Source of the DNA: Bacillota bacterium
GTDB lineage: Bacteria; Bacillota; Clostridia; Christensenellales; Aristaeellaceae
Direction: 5' to 3'
NCBI GenBank assembly: GCA_023460055.1
Contig: JAEWRJ010000104.1
Coordinates: forward strand, 1-24,273
DNA: 24,273 nucleotides
In this document: positions 1-8,462 of the stretch, in pieces
Layout: every line of letters starts with the position of its first letter
Position numbering within the stretch: the stretch's first letter is position 1
Notes under the pieces: model-generated
Told to the model about the DNA's origin: nothing
The model's input: the letters and a program-made list of their open reading frames with translations, nothing else
Database searches by the model: none
Translations under genes and position numbers: made by a program

Positions 1-114
1 ATATTCGTATCCCTCGAAAAGGTAGTTGAAAGACTGTGCGAGACCATTTGCTCTCTGGACCATGCGACCGTCAGGTCAATCACTCTTCGCAGTTGGATTA
101 TATCGGCAGTTTAA
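1..114 (+). CDS. C-terminal fragment of a probable DDE transposase (runs in from the left edge)
   Basis: Frame 1 is open from the first base to a TAA at 112-114 and gives a 37-residue tail with the pattern VVERLCETICSL followed by VRSITLRSWI. This resembles the C-terminal end of DDE transposases (IS630-type from memory), where a short helical segment closes the protein. Only the tail is visible, so catalytic residues cannot be checked and the family is tentative. The foldback element just downstream makes a mobile-DNA origin plausible. It could instead be the tail of another protein or a chance open frame. Confidence 0.4.
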   Translation: MFVSLEKVVERLCETICSLDHATVRSITLRSWIISAV

Positions 115-149
115 TCGCATATTAGTATTAGAAGAATGCGGGGAATAAA

Positions 150-568
150 GGGAATTATCGGCAATTAACGGCAGGCGGACATGCCGTTAATTCCTGCCAA
201 AAAAGTGAGGAATATCAAGGCGTCCCGGGCCGAAGAGGAATTAAAGGGATTTTAGGCATGCTTTGTGCTGTATGCAGATATATCTCCATGACAGAACACC
301 TTACAGCAATCACATAGATCGAAAGACACATTAAATTATTTTATATTACCATATATGTTTAATTGATTATTGTCAGGGATAAAAGGCTCTTTCTTTGTTC
401 GCTTGTCCTGCCTATGAATATTTTACAGCACAAAGCATGTCGAAAATGCCGTTAATTCATTTTTAATGCAAAAAGGGGCCGTCAGCCATTGAAAACACTC
501 ATTTCCTGCTTGACCAATTAACGGCATGTCGGCATGCCGTTAATTCCACGTTAATGCCGTTAATTCCC
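150..568. mobile_element. Non-coding foldback (MITE-like) element with repeated TGCCGTTAATT sites
   Basis: The ends GGGAATTATCGGCA (150-163) and TGCCGTTAATTCCC (555-568) are inverted repeats matching at 13 of 14 bases. Inside, the 11-mer TGCCGTTAATT occurs four times forward (182-192, 447-457, 535-545, 555-565) and twice reversed (163-173, 516-526), forming two perfect hairpins at 163-192 and 516-545. A separate perfect 16-bp inverted repeat pairs 257-272 with 424-439. No credible gene lies inside. The nested symmetry suits a non-autonomous transposable element or a multi-site protein-binding region. No clear target-site duplication was seen. Confidence 0.6.
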
Positions 569-661
569 TTGAAGTGAGTTGATTAGTGGGGGTGGAAGTC
601 ACTGTATGAGCCTTCTGCTCAAAACTCCCTGATACATTTCAATTATCAACAAAATAATTGG

Positions 662-689
662 TTGACTTTTCTGTCTAGTACTCTATAAT
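662..689 (+). promoter_or_regulatory. Sigma-A-type promoter for the DUF2513 gene
   Basis: A TTGACT -35 box (662-667) and a perfect TATAAT -10 box (684-689) are separated by 16 bp. Transcription would start near 696, about 50 bases before the ATG at 749. It is well placed to drive the DUF2513 gene and possibly the DUF262 gene behind it. Confidence 0.7.
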
Positions 690-748
690 TTATTTATTCA
701 TGAATCGTAAATGAAGCTAAACAATTGGACGAGAGGATTGGTAAAACT

Positions 749-1123
749 ATGCAGCGTAATATGGATCTTATTCGAAAAATACTATCTACAATAGAAGAAA
801 AGTATATTGACACATATCTGAGCAGTAACGCATTCCAAATTACAGATTTTGATATGAAAACGATTGGATATCATTGCGCATTACTTAATGACGCAGGGTT
901 AATAACTGAATATAGCGACGATTATTCAGATGACGAATTGCAGGACTTCTACGTTGGCCGACTAACTTGGGATGGACATGAGTTATTGGATAAGATTAAA
1001 AGCGATACCGTTTGGAATCATACAAAAGAAACAATTATCAAAAAAGGAATTCCTTTTGTACTAGATGCTGTCAAACAAATTGCTACAGCAATTACTGCCA
1101 ACATGATACAATCAGCGATATAA
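749..1123 (+). CDS. DUF2513 domain-containing protein
   Basis: This small protein of 124 residues matches the DUF2513 pattern: an N-terminal MQRNMDLIRKIL helix, then a central YHCALLNDAGLI segment and LTWDGHELLDKI, as in a winged-helix-like fold. The frame also opens at a TTG (725), but the family begins at the M-x-R-x-MDLIR motif. GAGAGG (731-736) lies 12 bases before the ATG at 749, so that start was preferred. The C-terminal end is hydrophobic. DUF2513 proteins have no settled biochemical role and are common in prophages and mobile islands. It lies 63 bp before the DUF262 gene on the same strand, so the two may be co-transcribed. Confidence 0.75.
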   Translation: MQRNMDLIRKILSTIEEKYIDTYLSSNAFQITDFDMKTIGYHCALLNDAGLITEYSDDYSDDELQDFYVGRLTWDGHELLDKIKSDTVWNHTKETIIKKGIPFVLDAVKQIATAITANMIQSAI

Positions 1124-1186
1124 AACACGTAGCCCCATAAAATGTCGACAGCAATGCAGATTACATTGAAAAAATGAGGTACATCC

Positions 1187-2878
1187 ATGAGTAAGTTGTT
1201 TGAGAGCAGTATAACCATCTATGAAGCATTACAGAATATCCTTGAGGGGAAGTATGTAATGCCCGCGTTTCAAAGACAATTCGTTTGGGGTATGGAACAA
1301 ATTGAGAAGCTTTGGGATTCCATTCTTCAAGACTATCCTATCGCTTCATTTCTATTTTGGCATGTGGATGACACCAATACTTCAGGGGACACATACTTCT
1401 GCGAGTTTCTAAACACTGTAACTTTCGACAGCAGAAAGCAAGCAGACAGTGTAGATTATAGACTTACAAGCATCAATGTAATGAACACTGACACAGCAGT
1501 TCTAGACGGCCAGCAGAGATTGACATCACTACTTATTTCTCTATTTGGGGAAGGATATATCCGGCCAACGTATGCCAGAAAGAAATCTGGAGATAAACTC
1601 CTAACAAAAGTATTGATCGAACTGAATAAACATAAAGTATCTGTTGATGAAGATGAATACAACAGTAAAGCTTTCGATATTAAGTTTAGTGAGAAAATCG
1701 GAAGGCTTAGCCCTACTCAATTCGAGATAAAAAACATAATAAGCTCTCGATTTGTGAATCCACAAACAAGAAGTTGTGCTATTGAGGAAGCAATTGTCAA
1801 TACACCAGCAGACAGCAAAGATTATGCACGGAATATTTTAGAAAAGCTTTATGATAAAATATTCGTGGAAAAATTGATTAGCTATACTAGGATCATAGAT
1901 ATGAATCAGGATGATGCCCTCGAGATGTTCGTCAGATTTAATAGTGGTGGAAAATCGCTTAAGAAATCAGAGATCACAATGGCTATCCTTGAGGCATATT
2001 GGCCTAGTGCAAAAATAGAGTTTGGTAAAATTTTTGTGGATTCCTATTCGCAATTCGGCACAGAATTTATAATTCGTGCTGCATTGATGCTCTATGGTGA
2101 TGTCATTAAGACTTGCATTACCAAACAGATGGCTGAAAATTTGAAAAACGACTGGGGTAGCTTCGTTCGTGCCCTAAGAAACATGGAGAATATGCTTAAG
2201 GGATTAAAGATAGATGTAAGTCGCTTCTCCAATAGCTGGAACGTTCTTCTTCCGATCCTTTACTCTATTTATTACAATCCGGATTATGAGAAGAGTGTTA
2301 AAGGCATTCAAGCCTATTTGTTGAGAGCGGTATTCTTTACATACTTCCAATCTGGAACAACAGCGAAACTCCAACAAATGAAGAGCAATATTAATAATTA
2401 CGACTATGAGATCACCATAGAGATGCTTGACCAAATGAATGAGCTAAGAATCACTGATGGGAAAATCGAAGATGTTCTTAATTCGGAGAAAGGGAGCAGA
2501 GTTGCGGGAGAAGTACTTTATTACCTTGCTCGAGATTGGACTAATAAGAACTACAAGTATGAACAGGACCATCTCCACCCAGATAACAGATTCAACAGCA
2601 GTAAGCCAGTCGATGTAAAACTTGATGATTGGAAGAAGTGGCGAGGAATGCGAAACCGTATACCAAATTTGCATTTGCTCGAAGGAAGAAGTAACGGCAG
2701 CAAAAATGACATGCGCTTGGTAGATTATTTTAACGATATGAACGATAAACAGAAGTTGGATTTTCTAGATCAAGCAATGATACCTGAAGGTGTTTCTTTA
2801 GAGTTCGAAAAATTCGATAAGTTTTATGAAGCGAGGAAAGAGTTGATATCCCAAAAAATACGAGGCTTGTTGACTTAA
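1187..2878 (+). CDS. DUF262 and HNH (DUF1524-like) protein, GmrSD-type
   Basis: The N-terminal DUF262 domain shows MPAFQR (25-30) and LDGQQRLTSLL (D107-R111), the conserved ParB/Srx-like nucleotide-binding motif of this family, and MFVRFNSGGKSL follows near residue 245. The C-terminal part contains DHLHP (461-465) and a later N-rich stretch (about 485-505) that fits a His-Me/HNH nuclease. GmrSD type IV restriction enzymes combine DUF262 (NTP binding) with DUF1524 (nuclease) to cut modified DNA. That role here is inferred, since many fused relatives are uncharacterised. A GAGGT ribosome site (1176-1180) supports the ATG. The gene is AT-rich and looks acquired. Confidence 0.8.
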   Translation: MSKLFESSITIYEALQNILEGKYVMPAFQRQFVWGMEQIEKLWDSILQDYPIASFLFWHVDDTNTSGDTYFCEFLNTVTFDSRKQADSVDYRLTSINVMNTDTAVLDGQQRLTSLLISLFGEGYIRPTYARKKSGDKLLTKVLIELNKHKVSVDEDEYNSKAFDIKFSEKIGRLSPTQFEIKNIISSRFVNPQTRSCAIEEAIVNTPADSKDYARNILEKLYDKIFVEKLISYTRIIDMNQDDALEMFVRFNSGGKSLKKSEITMAILEAYWPSAKIEFGKIFVDSYSQFGTEFIIRAALMLYGDVIKTCITKQMAENLKNDWGSFVRALRNMENMLKGLKIDVSRFSNSWNVLLPILYSIYYNPDYEKSVKGIQAYLLRAVFFTYFQSGTTAKLQQMKSNINNYDYEITIEMLDQMNELRITDGKIEDVLNSEKGSRVAGEVLYYLARDWTNKNYKYEQDHLHPDNRFNSSKPVDVKLDDWKKWRGMRNRIPNLHLLEGRSNGSKNDMRLVDYFNDMNDKQKLDFLDQAMIPEGVSLEFEKFDKFYEARKELISQKIRGLLT

Positions 2879-2965
2879 TGAGGTCAGTAAAAATGTGATT
2901 CAGAGAGAGGTTATGAGTGCGATTAATTTGATAATATAGTTAAAAAATTCAATTGGAAAATCAAG

Positions 2966-3073
2966 ATGAATGATTACATTATTAGGATTATCCATGCCTT
3001 TATCTTCAAGAAATCCCATAATACTGGTTTTGCGTGTTGTGAGGCATACATGCTTATGGCATTAGGATCTTGA
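2966..3073 (+). CDS. Possible 35-codon small protein between the DUF262 and PIN genes
   Basis: The 217-bp gap between the two flanking genes holds an ATG-initiated frame of 35 codons ending in TGA at 3071-3073. The product begins MNDYIIRIIHAF and has two adjacent cysteines near its middle. Only a weak GGAAAA lies before the ATG. No family is recognised. It may be a small accessory protein of the cluster, a decayed gene or chance. Confidence 0.2.
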   Translation: MNDYIIRIIHAFIFKKSHNTGFACCEAYMLMALGS

Positions 3074-3095
3074 AAGCTGGAGCGAGAAAAAATTA

Positions 3096-4079
3096 ATGTT
3101 AAATATAACAATAAGCAAATATCCGATCCCCATAATATGGCTTGATACCTCTGCATTGATAAATATCACAAGAGGGCGACTCAATACATCTGAGGAGGAT
3201 AAGAGATATATAAGTCTCGCCGATACAATCTATCGAGCAGTATGGAATTCAAAACTAATATGTCCTCAAGTTGATCAAATGGAGGAGATAACCCGTTCAT
3301 TCAGTGAAGTCCAGAAAACAATATCACTATTGTCACGTGGTATTCATTTTCGTCATGGTAGTGATATCAAAGAGATTCAAATGCAAAATGCAATGCTCGC
3401 ATATATCAACAAAACTAATGTAATTGAAATCAATTATCAAGATGCATTTGAAAAAGATCCTAGCACAGATCAAAGCAAAAACAATGGAATGATAATTGAT
3501 ATCTATGGAATAAAGTCTGGAAGGTTGCTTCAGAAAGAACGATACAAAAAATCGAATTACTTGGCGCAGTTAAATGCACTGAGGAGGATGCAACGAGAAA
3601 AAAGGATATCTTTCGCGGAACAAGTGAAAGAAGAATTAACAGGAGAATATCAAGCAGCTCTCGAAGTTCAGAAAATATGGTCAAGAGTATACAGTGGTCT
3701 TCATTATCCTTCTGAAGAAGAACTCAGTCAAATATCTGTATTCAAAAGTATGGTACATTTTTGGAACTTGCTTGGCGGGAACCCACCAGATCTCGAAGGC
3801 TTTTTAGAGTTCCTTCACTCTCCAGAATGGAAAGCAACTCCATGTAATGATATTCCTGCAAACTTGTTTGCTAAATTGATAACCAATTCCGGCCCTATAG
3901 AAGATGGAGATCCTAAGGATGTAAATCATCTAACTGTAGCTCTACCATACTGTCATTATATTGTGTGTGATAAGAAAATGCGGAATCTAGTAAAGGAGCT
4001 AAAGCTCAATTCCAAGTATAATGCCCAGGTATTTTCGATTGCCGATGTTGATGATATAATTCATGCTATATCAGAGTAA
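3096..4079 (+). CDS. PIN-like domain protein (putative nuclease)
   Basis: The 327-residue product starts with a hydrophobic strand running into LDTSALI (Asp17), the usual first acidic residue of PIN nucleases. It ends with GDPKDVNHLTVALPY, then YIVCDKKMRNL (Asp275 and Asp292), which matches the second acidic helix and the final strand-Asp of the fold. Residues 30-260 are a long insert with charged helices, making it about twice the size of a VapC toxin. PIN domains are metal-dependent ribonucleases or DNases. No antitoxin-like gene sits next to it. Its place downstream of the DUF262/HNH gene suggests a defence-related effector, which is an inference. A GGAG lies 13 bases before the ATG, so translation signals are modest. 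Confidence 0.65.
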   Translation: MLNITISKYPIPIIWLDTSALINITRGRLNTSEEDKRYISLADTIYRAVWNSKLICPQVDQMEEITRSFSEVQKTISLLSRGIHFRHGSDIKEIQMQNAMLAYINKTNVIEINYQDAFEKDPSTDQSKNNGMIIDIYGIKSGRLLQKERYKKSNYLAQLNALRRMQREKRISFAEQVKEELTGEYQAALEVQKIWSRVYSGLHYPSEEELSQISVFKSMVHFWNLLGGNPPDLEGFLEFLHSPEWKATPCNDIPANLFAKLITNSGPIEDGDPKDVNHLTVALPYCHYIVCDKKMRNLVKELKLNSKYNAQVFSIADVDDIIHAISE

Positions 4080-4191
4080 TCATCACAAAAAATGGCAAGT
4101 TCATTTTCATCATGAAGCATTTGGCAAAAGACGTTGTCCATGAATAATTGCCTTCACAATCAACCATAGGCTGAAGATCAATGACTTTCCA

Positions 4192-7100
4192 TCACCCTAT
4201 CAACAACTTATTCGTCTTCTTGATAAACCTCGCAGGAATCGGCCGATCAAGTTTATACGTAATACTCATGGGCTTGCTGCCTTCATGCTGCACATAATTG
4301 GCAGTACCCAGAAGCGTGAAGGGGGCTGTCAGGTTAAACTCTTGCTTGAACTCTCTGACAAATAACAAGACCTTATGCTGTCCATGACCATGCTGTTGAT
4401 AACGGCGACCAGTAGGCGATGTATCACCTGTTGTGCTCTGGCTTTGCCAATGGAACAGCCATTCATTGATGGAATAATCCTTGTACATGGTCGTGGGGGA
4501 GTACTCTTTCTCGGATTTGTTCAGCGTGTTCAGGAAGACATCGATTGACCTGTCTTCCAACCATTTCACTCCTTCTCGGATGGTGTGTGCTTTGATGAAG
4601 CCCAAGCCGACAAGCAGCTGATTTTTTGAATACTGACAGTATAGATCAAGTGGGCAATCATTCAATTGCTCGAGTTCTTCATCAACGAAGTCGATTTTAC
4701 TCAGGTTGTATGATAGAAGCTCTCTCAATTCCGCAAGCATCACGGGGCTTTCTGCGAGGGATTGCAGGTTTCTCTTTACTTCTTCAGCTGAATGCAGATC
4801 AGGGGCAACTTGCCAAATAGAGATATAGAACATCCTGAACATGGCTAATTCAAGGGGGCTCATAGGCTTCCAATCCAACGCGTTGATGCGATCAAGGAGG
4901 TTTAATACAAATGAAATAAATCGTCTGGAGTTAATAAAGGCAAACTGCTTAAATCCATAGTCCATGACCTGCTCGATGGGCTCAGAATAATCATCCCTTA
5001 CACCTGCTATGACACACAAGCGGGAGAAGCTATTTCTGCAGTACATCAAACGTGGGTCAAGATGATAGTATTCAAAAAAGTTTGATAAACTCAGGGGCAA
5101 TCCTGTATCATCTTCAAACGATGCCATGCGGTAGATAAAACTGCTTTGGTATTTCAACGAGTTCTTGATATTGTTCAGTACATATTCTTTGGCAACCCGC
5201 TCAAGGTGAATAAAGCAACCCTTGGGCAGGGAGGGGAAATCGTTCTTGATCTCTGTCTCAACATTCTTTGATGTGCTGTTGAGCAGGACAGCGAACTTAT
5301 CTTCAAAGCGATACTTTTTATGCGCTTGCCCGATGAAGTCAAGCACCGTCAGGCATTCTTTATTGTCTGCCAACCTCAGACCACGCCCAAGCTGCTGAAG
5401 GAAGATGGTCAGGCTTTCGGTAGGCCGAAGCAACATGACCGTATTCACTTCCGGGATGTCAACGCCTTCGTTGTACAGGTCTACAACGAAAATCATCTTG
5501 ATCTCCCCTGAAACTAAACGTTGCTTGGCTTGTACGCGTTCATCATGGGGTGATCCAGCGTGTAGGCTGATCGCAGGGACGCCTTGTGCGTTGAAGAATT
5601 TCTCCATAAACTTGGCATGTTCGACGGAGACACAGAATCCGAGGCCGATGACCTGATTTATGCTGGTAGAATACTTATCCAAGTTTCTCAGAACACTCTG
5701 CGCGCGTTTTGTGGCGATGGCTGTATCCAAGGCAAACACATTCGTCAGCGCGTTTACATCATATCCCCCTCTGGTCCATGCAATGCTGGATAAATCCACC
5801 TCATCTGTGACGCCAAAGTACTGGAAAGGGCTGAGCAGTTTGCGCTCGATGGCTTCTGGCAGACGGATTTCAGCGGCGATCCTGTTGTCGAAGTATTCCG
5901 TTACATCTTTGCCATCCAAGCGTTCCGGCGTAGCGGTTAGACCTAAGAGGATGATAGGCTGATAGTGATTGAAAAGGGGCTGATAGCTGATGGCAGCAGC
6001 GTGATGGAACTCATCAACGATGATGTAATCATAAAAACTATTGGTGGTCTTCTCCTGCCAGTTCTGCGAATTGAAGGTTTGAATTGACATAAACAGATGG
6101 TCGAAGTTTTCAGGCCGATAGGTACCGACAAAAAGCTCCCCAAAGTTCGCGTCCCCCAGTACACCACGGAAGCAGCTAAGGCTTTGTTTCAGTATTTCTT
6201 CCCGATGGGCGATGAAGAGCAACCGACTTTTCTGCCCGCGCCGGCTCTCGGCAAAGCGTTTATAGTCAAAGGCCGAAATCACGGTCTTCCCTGTGCCGGT
6301 GGCAGCCACGATCAGGTTTTTATAGTGATTTCTGATTTTCCGTTCTGCGTCCAGTTGGTCAAGGATTTCCTGTTGGTACTGGTAAGGCTTGATTGCGAAA
6401 TGGAAGGCGTAGCTGTCCAGATTGCCTGTGTGCTGTTCTTCAGTCAATGCGTTATATAGGCGCTCGCGATCGTCTGACGAATAGGTTTCAAAATCTGCTG
6501 AGTTCCAGTAACTTTCAAAGGTTGCCCGCATTTTCTGGATGGACTCGGGCAGATCCTTTGCTGTGATTTTGACATTCCATTCCAAACCGCTTGATATGGC
6601 GGCGTTGGACAGGTTGGATGAACCGACATAAGCTGTTGTAAAGCCGGTATTGCGGTAGAAGATATACGTCTTGGCGTGTAACCTTGTTCGTTGTGTATCG
6701 TAGGACACTTTGAGTTCCACATTTTGTAGTTCGTTGACCTTATCAATGGCCTTGATATCTGTCGCGCCCATGTACGATGTTGTGATGATCCGCACCCGCC
6801 CACCGCCTTGTGTGAACTCAGACAGGGCATCATAAATCAGGCGAAGACCGCTCCATTTGATGAAGGAGACCAGCATATCGATCTCATCACAGGAGGCGAT
6901 TTCTTTATTGAACTCAGAATACAAGGTGGGTTCATGAACCGCGCCAGTAAAGAGGCCGCTGATGGCGATGGAAGATTCGGGTTTGATGATGGGGTGCTTT
7001 TCATCAATCGCAAGCGCTGTGTTGATGCGATTTTTGACCGAATAGAGAACCTTGGCCTGCTCGTCAACTCCGAGTTCAAGGTAATCTTCAATCCCTGTCT

Positions 7101-7416
7101 CCTGATTGATCAGGCTGACAATCTTATTGGCAACCATGATTTGTCGATCAACAGCCTCGTCTTCAGTCGAATCATCGGCAACATCATTCAAACTCTGCTC
7201 TATGACTTCAGCCAAATACTTCGCGATCACCTTGGATGCCTCTGCCTTGTCGAGCGCTTGTGTATAGCTGACAATTGTATCTTTTGATTTCTCCAGTTGG
7301 TCGCTTAAAGCATGATATATCAGTTGTTCGTACAGCCCTTGATGCAGCATGATCTGTCCTTTCACATGAAACGCTCTTGGCTCGCTGTGATATCGTTTGA
7401 GAATATATTGGTTCAT
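4192..7416 (-). CDS. PLD-nuclease / superfamily 2 helicase / DUF3427 fusion protein
   Basis: This 1074-residue protein has three parts. After a helical N-terminus, a phospholipase-D-like nuclease domain (about 155-300) shows LHAKTYIF (H247, K249) and YVGSSNLSNAA (N268), one complete HKD half-site. The helicase core follows with AATGTGKT (371-378), VDEFHH (467-472), LTATPERLDG (493-502), then a second RecA domain with NEGVDIP and QQLGRGLR. The last 300 or so residues fit DUF3427. Such proteins are thought to remodel and cut DNA and often occur in restriction or defence neighbourhoods; the substrate is unknown. One HKD motif implies dimerisation for catalysis. The gene is convergent with the PIN gene and follows the HNH gene after 76 bp. 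Its 5' end is duplicated at 9055-9156. Confidence 0.85.
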   Translation of the reverse strand: MNQYILKRYHSEPRAFHVKGQIMLHQGLYEQLIYHALSDQLEKSKDTIVSYTQALDKAEASKVIAKYLAEVIEQSLNDVADDSTEDEAVDRQIMVANKIVSLINQETGIEDYLELGVDEQAKVLYSVKNRINTALAIDEKHPIIKPESSIAISGLFTGAVHEPTLYSEFNKEIASCDEIDMLVSFIKWSGLRLIYDALSEFTQGGGRVRIITTSYMGATDIKAIDKVNELQNVELKVSYDTQRTRLHAKTYIFYRNTGFTTAYVGSSNLSNAAISSGLEWNVKITAKDLPESIQKMRATFESYWNSADFETYSSDDRERLYNALTEEQHTGNLDSYAFHFAIKPYQYQQEILDQLDAERKIRNHYKNLIVAATGTGKTVISAFDYKRFAESRRGQKSRLLFIAHREEILKQSLSCFRGVLGDANFGELFVGTYRPENFDHLFMSIQTFNSQNWQEKTTNSFYDYIIVDEFHHAAAISYQPLFNHYQPIILLGLTATPERLDGKDVTEYFDNRIAAEIRLPEAIERKLLSPFQYFGVTDEVDLSSIAWTRGGYDVNALTNVFALDTAIATKRAQSVLRNLDKYSTSINQVIGLGFCVSVEHAKFMEKFFNAQGVPAISLHAGSPHDERVQAKQRLVSGEIKMIFVVDLYNEGVDIPEVNTVMLLRPTESLTIFLQQLGRGLRLADNKECLTVLDFIGQAHKKYRFEDKFAVLLNSTSKNVETEIKNDFPSLPKGCFIHLERVAKEYVLNNIKNSLKYQSSFIYRMASFEDDTGLPLSLSNFFEYYHLDPRLMYCRNSFSRLCVIAGVRDDYSEPIEQVMDYGFKQFAFINSRRFISFVLNLLDRINALDWKPMSPLELAMFRMFYISIWQVAPDLHSAEEVKRNLQSLAESPVMLAELRELLSYNLSKIDFVDEELEQLNDCPLDLYCQYSKNQLLVGLGFIKAHTIREGVKWLEDRSIDVFLNTLNKSEKEYSPTTMYKDYSINEWLFHWQSQSTTGDTSPTGRRYQQHGHGQHKVLLFVREFKQEFNLTAPFTLLGTANYVQHEGSKPMSITYKLDRPIPARFIKKTNKLLIG

Positions 7417-7446
7417 CCTATCACATGAGATTTGATGAAGTCAAAC
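7345..7446. repeat. 102-bp direct repeat, left copy (helicase leader and first codons)
   Basis: This segment covers the first 24 codons of the helicase gene plus about 30 bases before its ATG. It matches 9055-9156 in the same orientation at 93 of 102 positions by eye. The two copies flank the HNH and SUKH genes. Here the reading frame is intact. Confidence 0.85.
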
Positions 7447-7492
7447 TAAAAACAAAAGTTAATTATCTAAATCTATAAAGCAATAAGTATTT

Positions 7493-8458
7493 TTAATCAT
7501 CATTTTTTTTACCGCCACGAGTATACGGATCTTTGTCTTTCCATACTCCGTTGTATCGCTGTCTGTGAGGTGATACTGTATGCTCGATTGGAGAAGAATG
7601 TTCATTTGACTCTGAATCGTTAAATTCATAAGAATCGTCAGCTTCTGCACCGTAGCTTGACCCTTCATCATCAAAGGGAACATAAGAATACCCATTGGAA
7701 TTTGGGTATCCGCTTTTTGAACTACCTCTGTCTGATCTGCCTTCGTTTGAACCACCGTCATCACTAACAAGTGCTTCCAATACCACACTAGATAGTACTA
7801 TAGCGCCAGTGATAAACGCTTCTTTGTGTTCAACAACGAATCCTGCAATATCTTTTGCTGTCTTGACGATATGATGTATAACCCCTCCAACTTTCTTAAT
7901 CATTGGTGGAGTCGGTGGTCTTTGAGTTTCAGGGACATCATGATTAGGGCGACTCGTTGCTACCTTTGATGGGCTATCAAAAACCGCCTTATTAAGTTCA
8001 GGTTTTTTAGGAGTTTTACCTTCGTTTTCCTTAAAAGATTCTCTATCACGGTTAGCGGTTTTTTGATTTATGTAACTGCTTACAGGGTCGCTCAGTTCAA
8101 TCACTTTACAAGCCTCATAAATACCTTCTCCGAAGTCCTTTGTTATTTTCAATATTGGATCAAAATATCCGTTAGTCGGATTCTGGAAATTGCCACCATG
8201 CGCTTCTTTGTGTTCCTGCCTTGATAGAAATTGAATATTCTCTGGATCCCCTTGATACTCTGGATACATTTCAGCACTTTTCATATGATGGCCTTCAAAC
8301 GCTTTTCCGTCTTCATCATATGTCTTGCCTTTATCAAGAATGTCATATTGCTGACTTTGTGTCCAATCTACTGTACCTTTTCCTTCGGCTACCAGTTGCT
8401 GTTCTTTTATCCATGCAATAGCGATAGCCTTAGTTGCTTCATAGGTTCTATTCGACAT
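7493..8458 (-). CDS. GHH/HNH-type nuclease, polymorphic-toxin-like
   Basis: The HNH signature lies near the N-terminus: GHHMKS (H57, H58), PENIQFLSR (N74) and QEHKEAHGGN (H83, H87), followed by FQNPTNGYFDP. This GHH-type module is typical of toxin nuclease tips in polymorphic toxins. A Pro/Lys-rich linker leads to a hydrophobic segment (about 213-231) and then a Ser/Gly/Asp/Tyr-rich tail to residue 321. No delivery domain or signal peptide is seen. The ATG at 8458 has AAGG 8 bases upstream; a GTG at 8473 is also possible but would overlap the preceding gene. The start lies 4 bases past the stop of the SUKH gene, implying coupled translation. An intracellular nuclease held by its neighbour is a reasonable inference. 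Confidence 0.7.
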   Translation of the reverse strand: MSNRTYEATKAIAIAWIKEQQLVAEGKGTVDWTQSQQYDILDKGKTYDEDGKAFEGHHMKSAEMYPEYQGDPENIQFLSRQEHKEAHGGNFQNPTNGYFDPILKITKDFGEGIYEACKVIELSDPVSSYINQKTANRDRESFKENEGKTPKKPELNKAVFDSPSKVATSRPNHDVPETQRPPTPPMIKKVGGVIHHIVKTAKDIAGFVVEHKEAFITGAIVLSSVVLEALVSDDGGSNEGRSDRGSSKSGYPNSNGYSYVPFDDEGSSYGAEADDSYEFNDSESNEHSSPIEHTVSPHRQRYNGVWKDKDPYTRGGKKNDD

Positions 8459-8462
8459 AAGT

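Noticed and set aside
150..568. CRISPR array
   Set aside because: The repeated 11-mers are in both orientations with irregular spacing and there are no cas genes.
3096..4079. VapC-type toxin of a toxin-antitoxin pair
   Set aside because: The protein is about twice VapC length with a large insert, and no antitoxin-like gene is adjacent.
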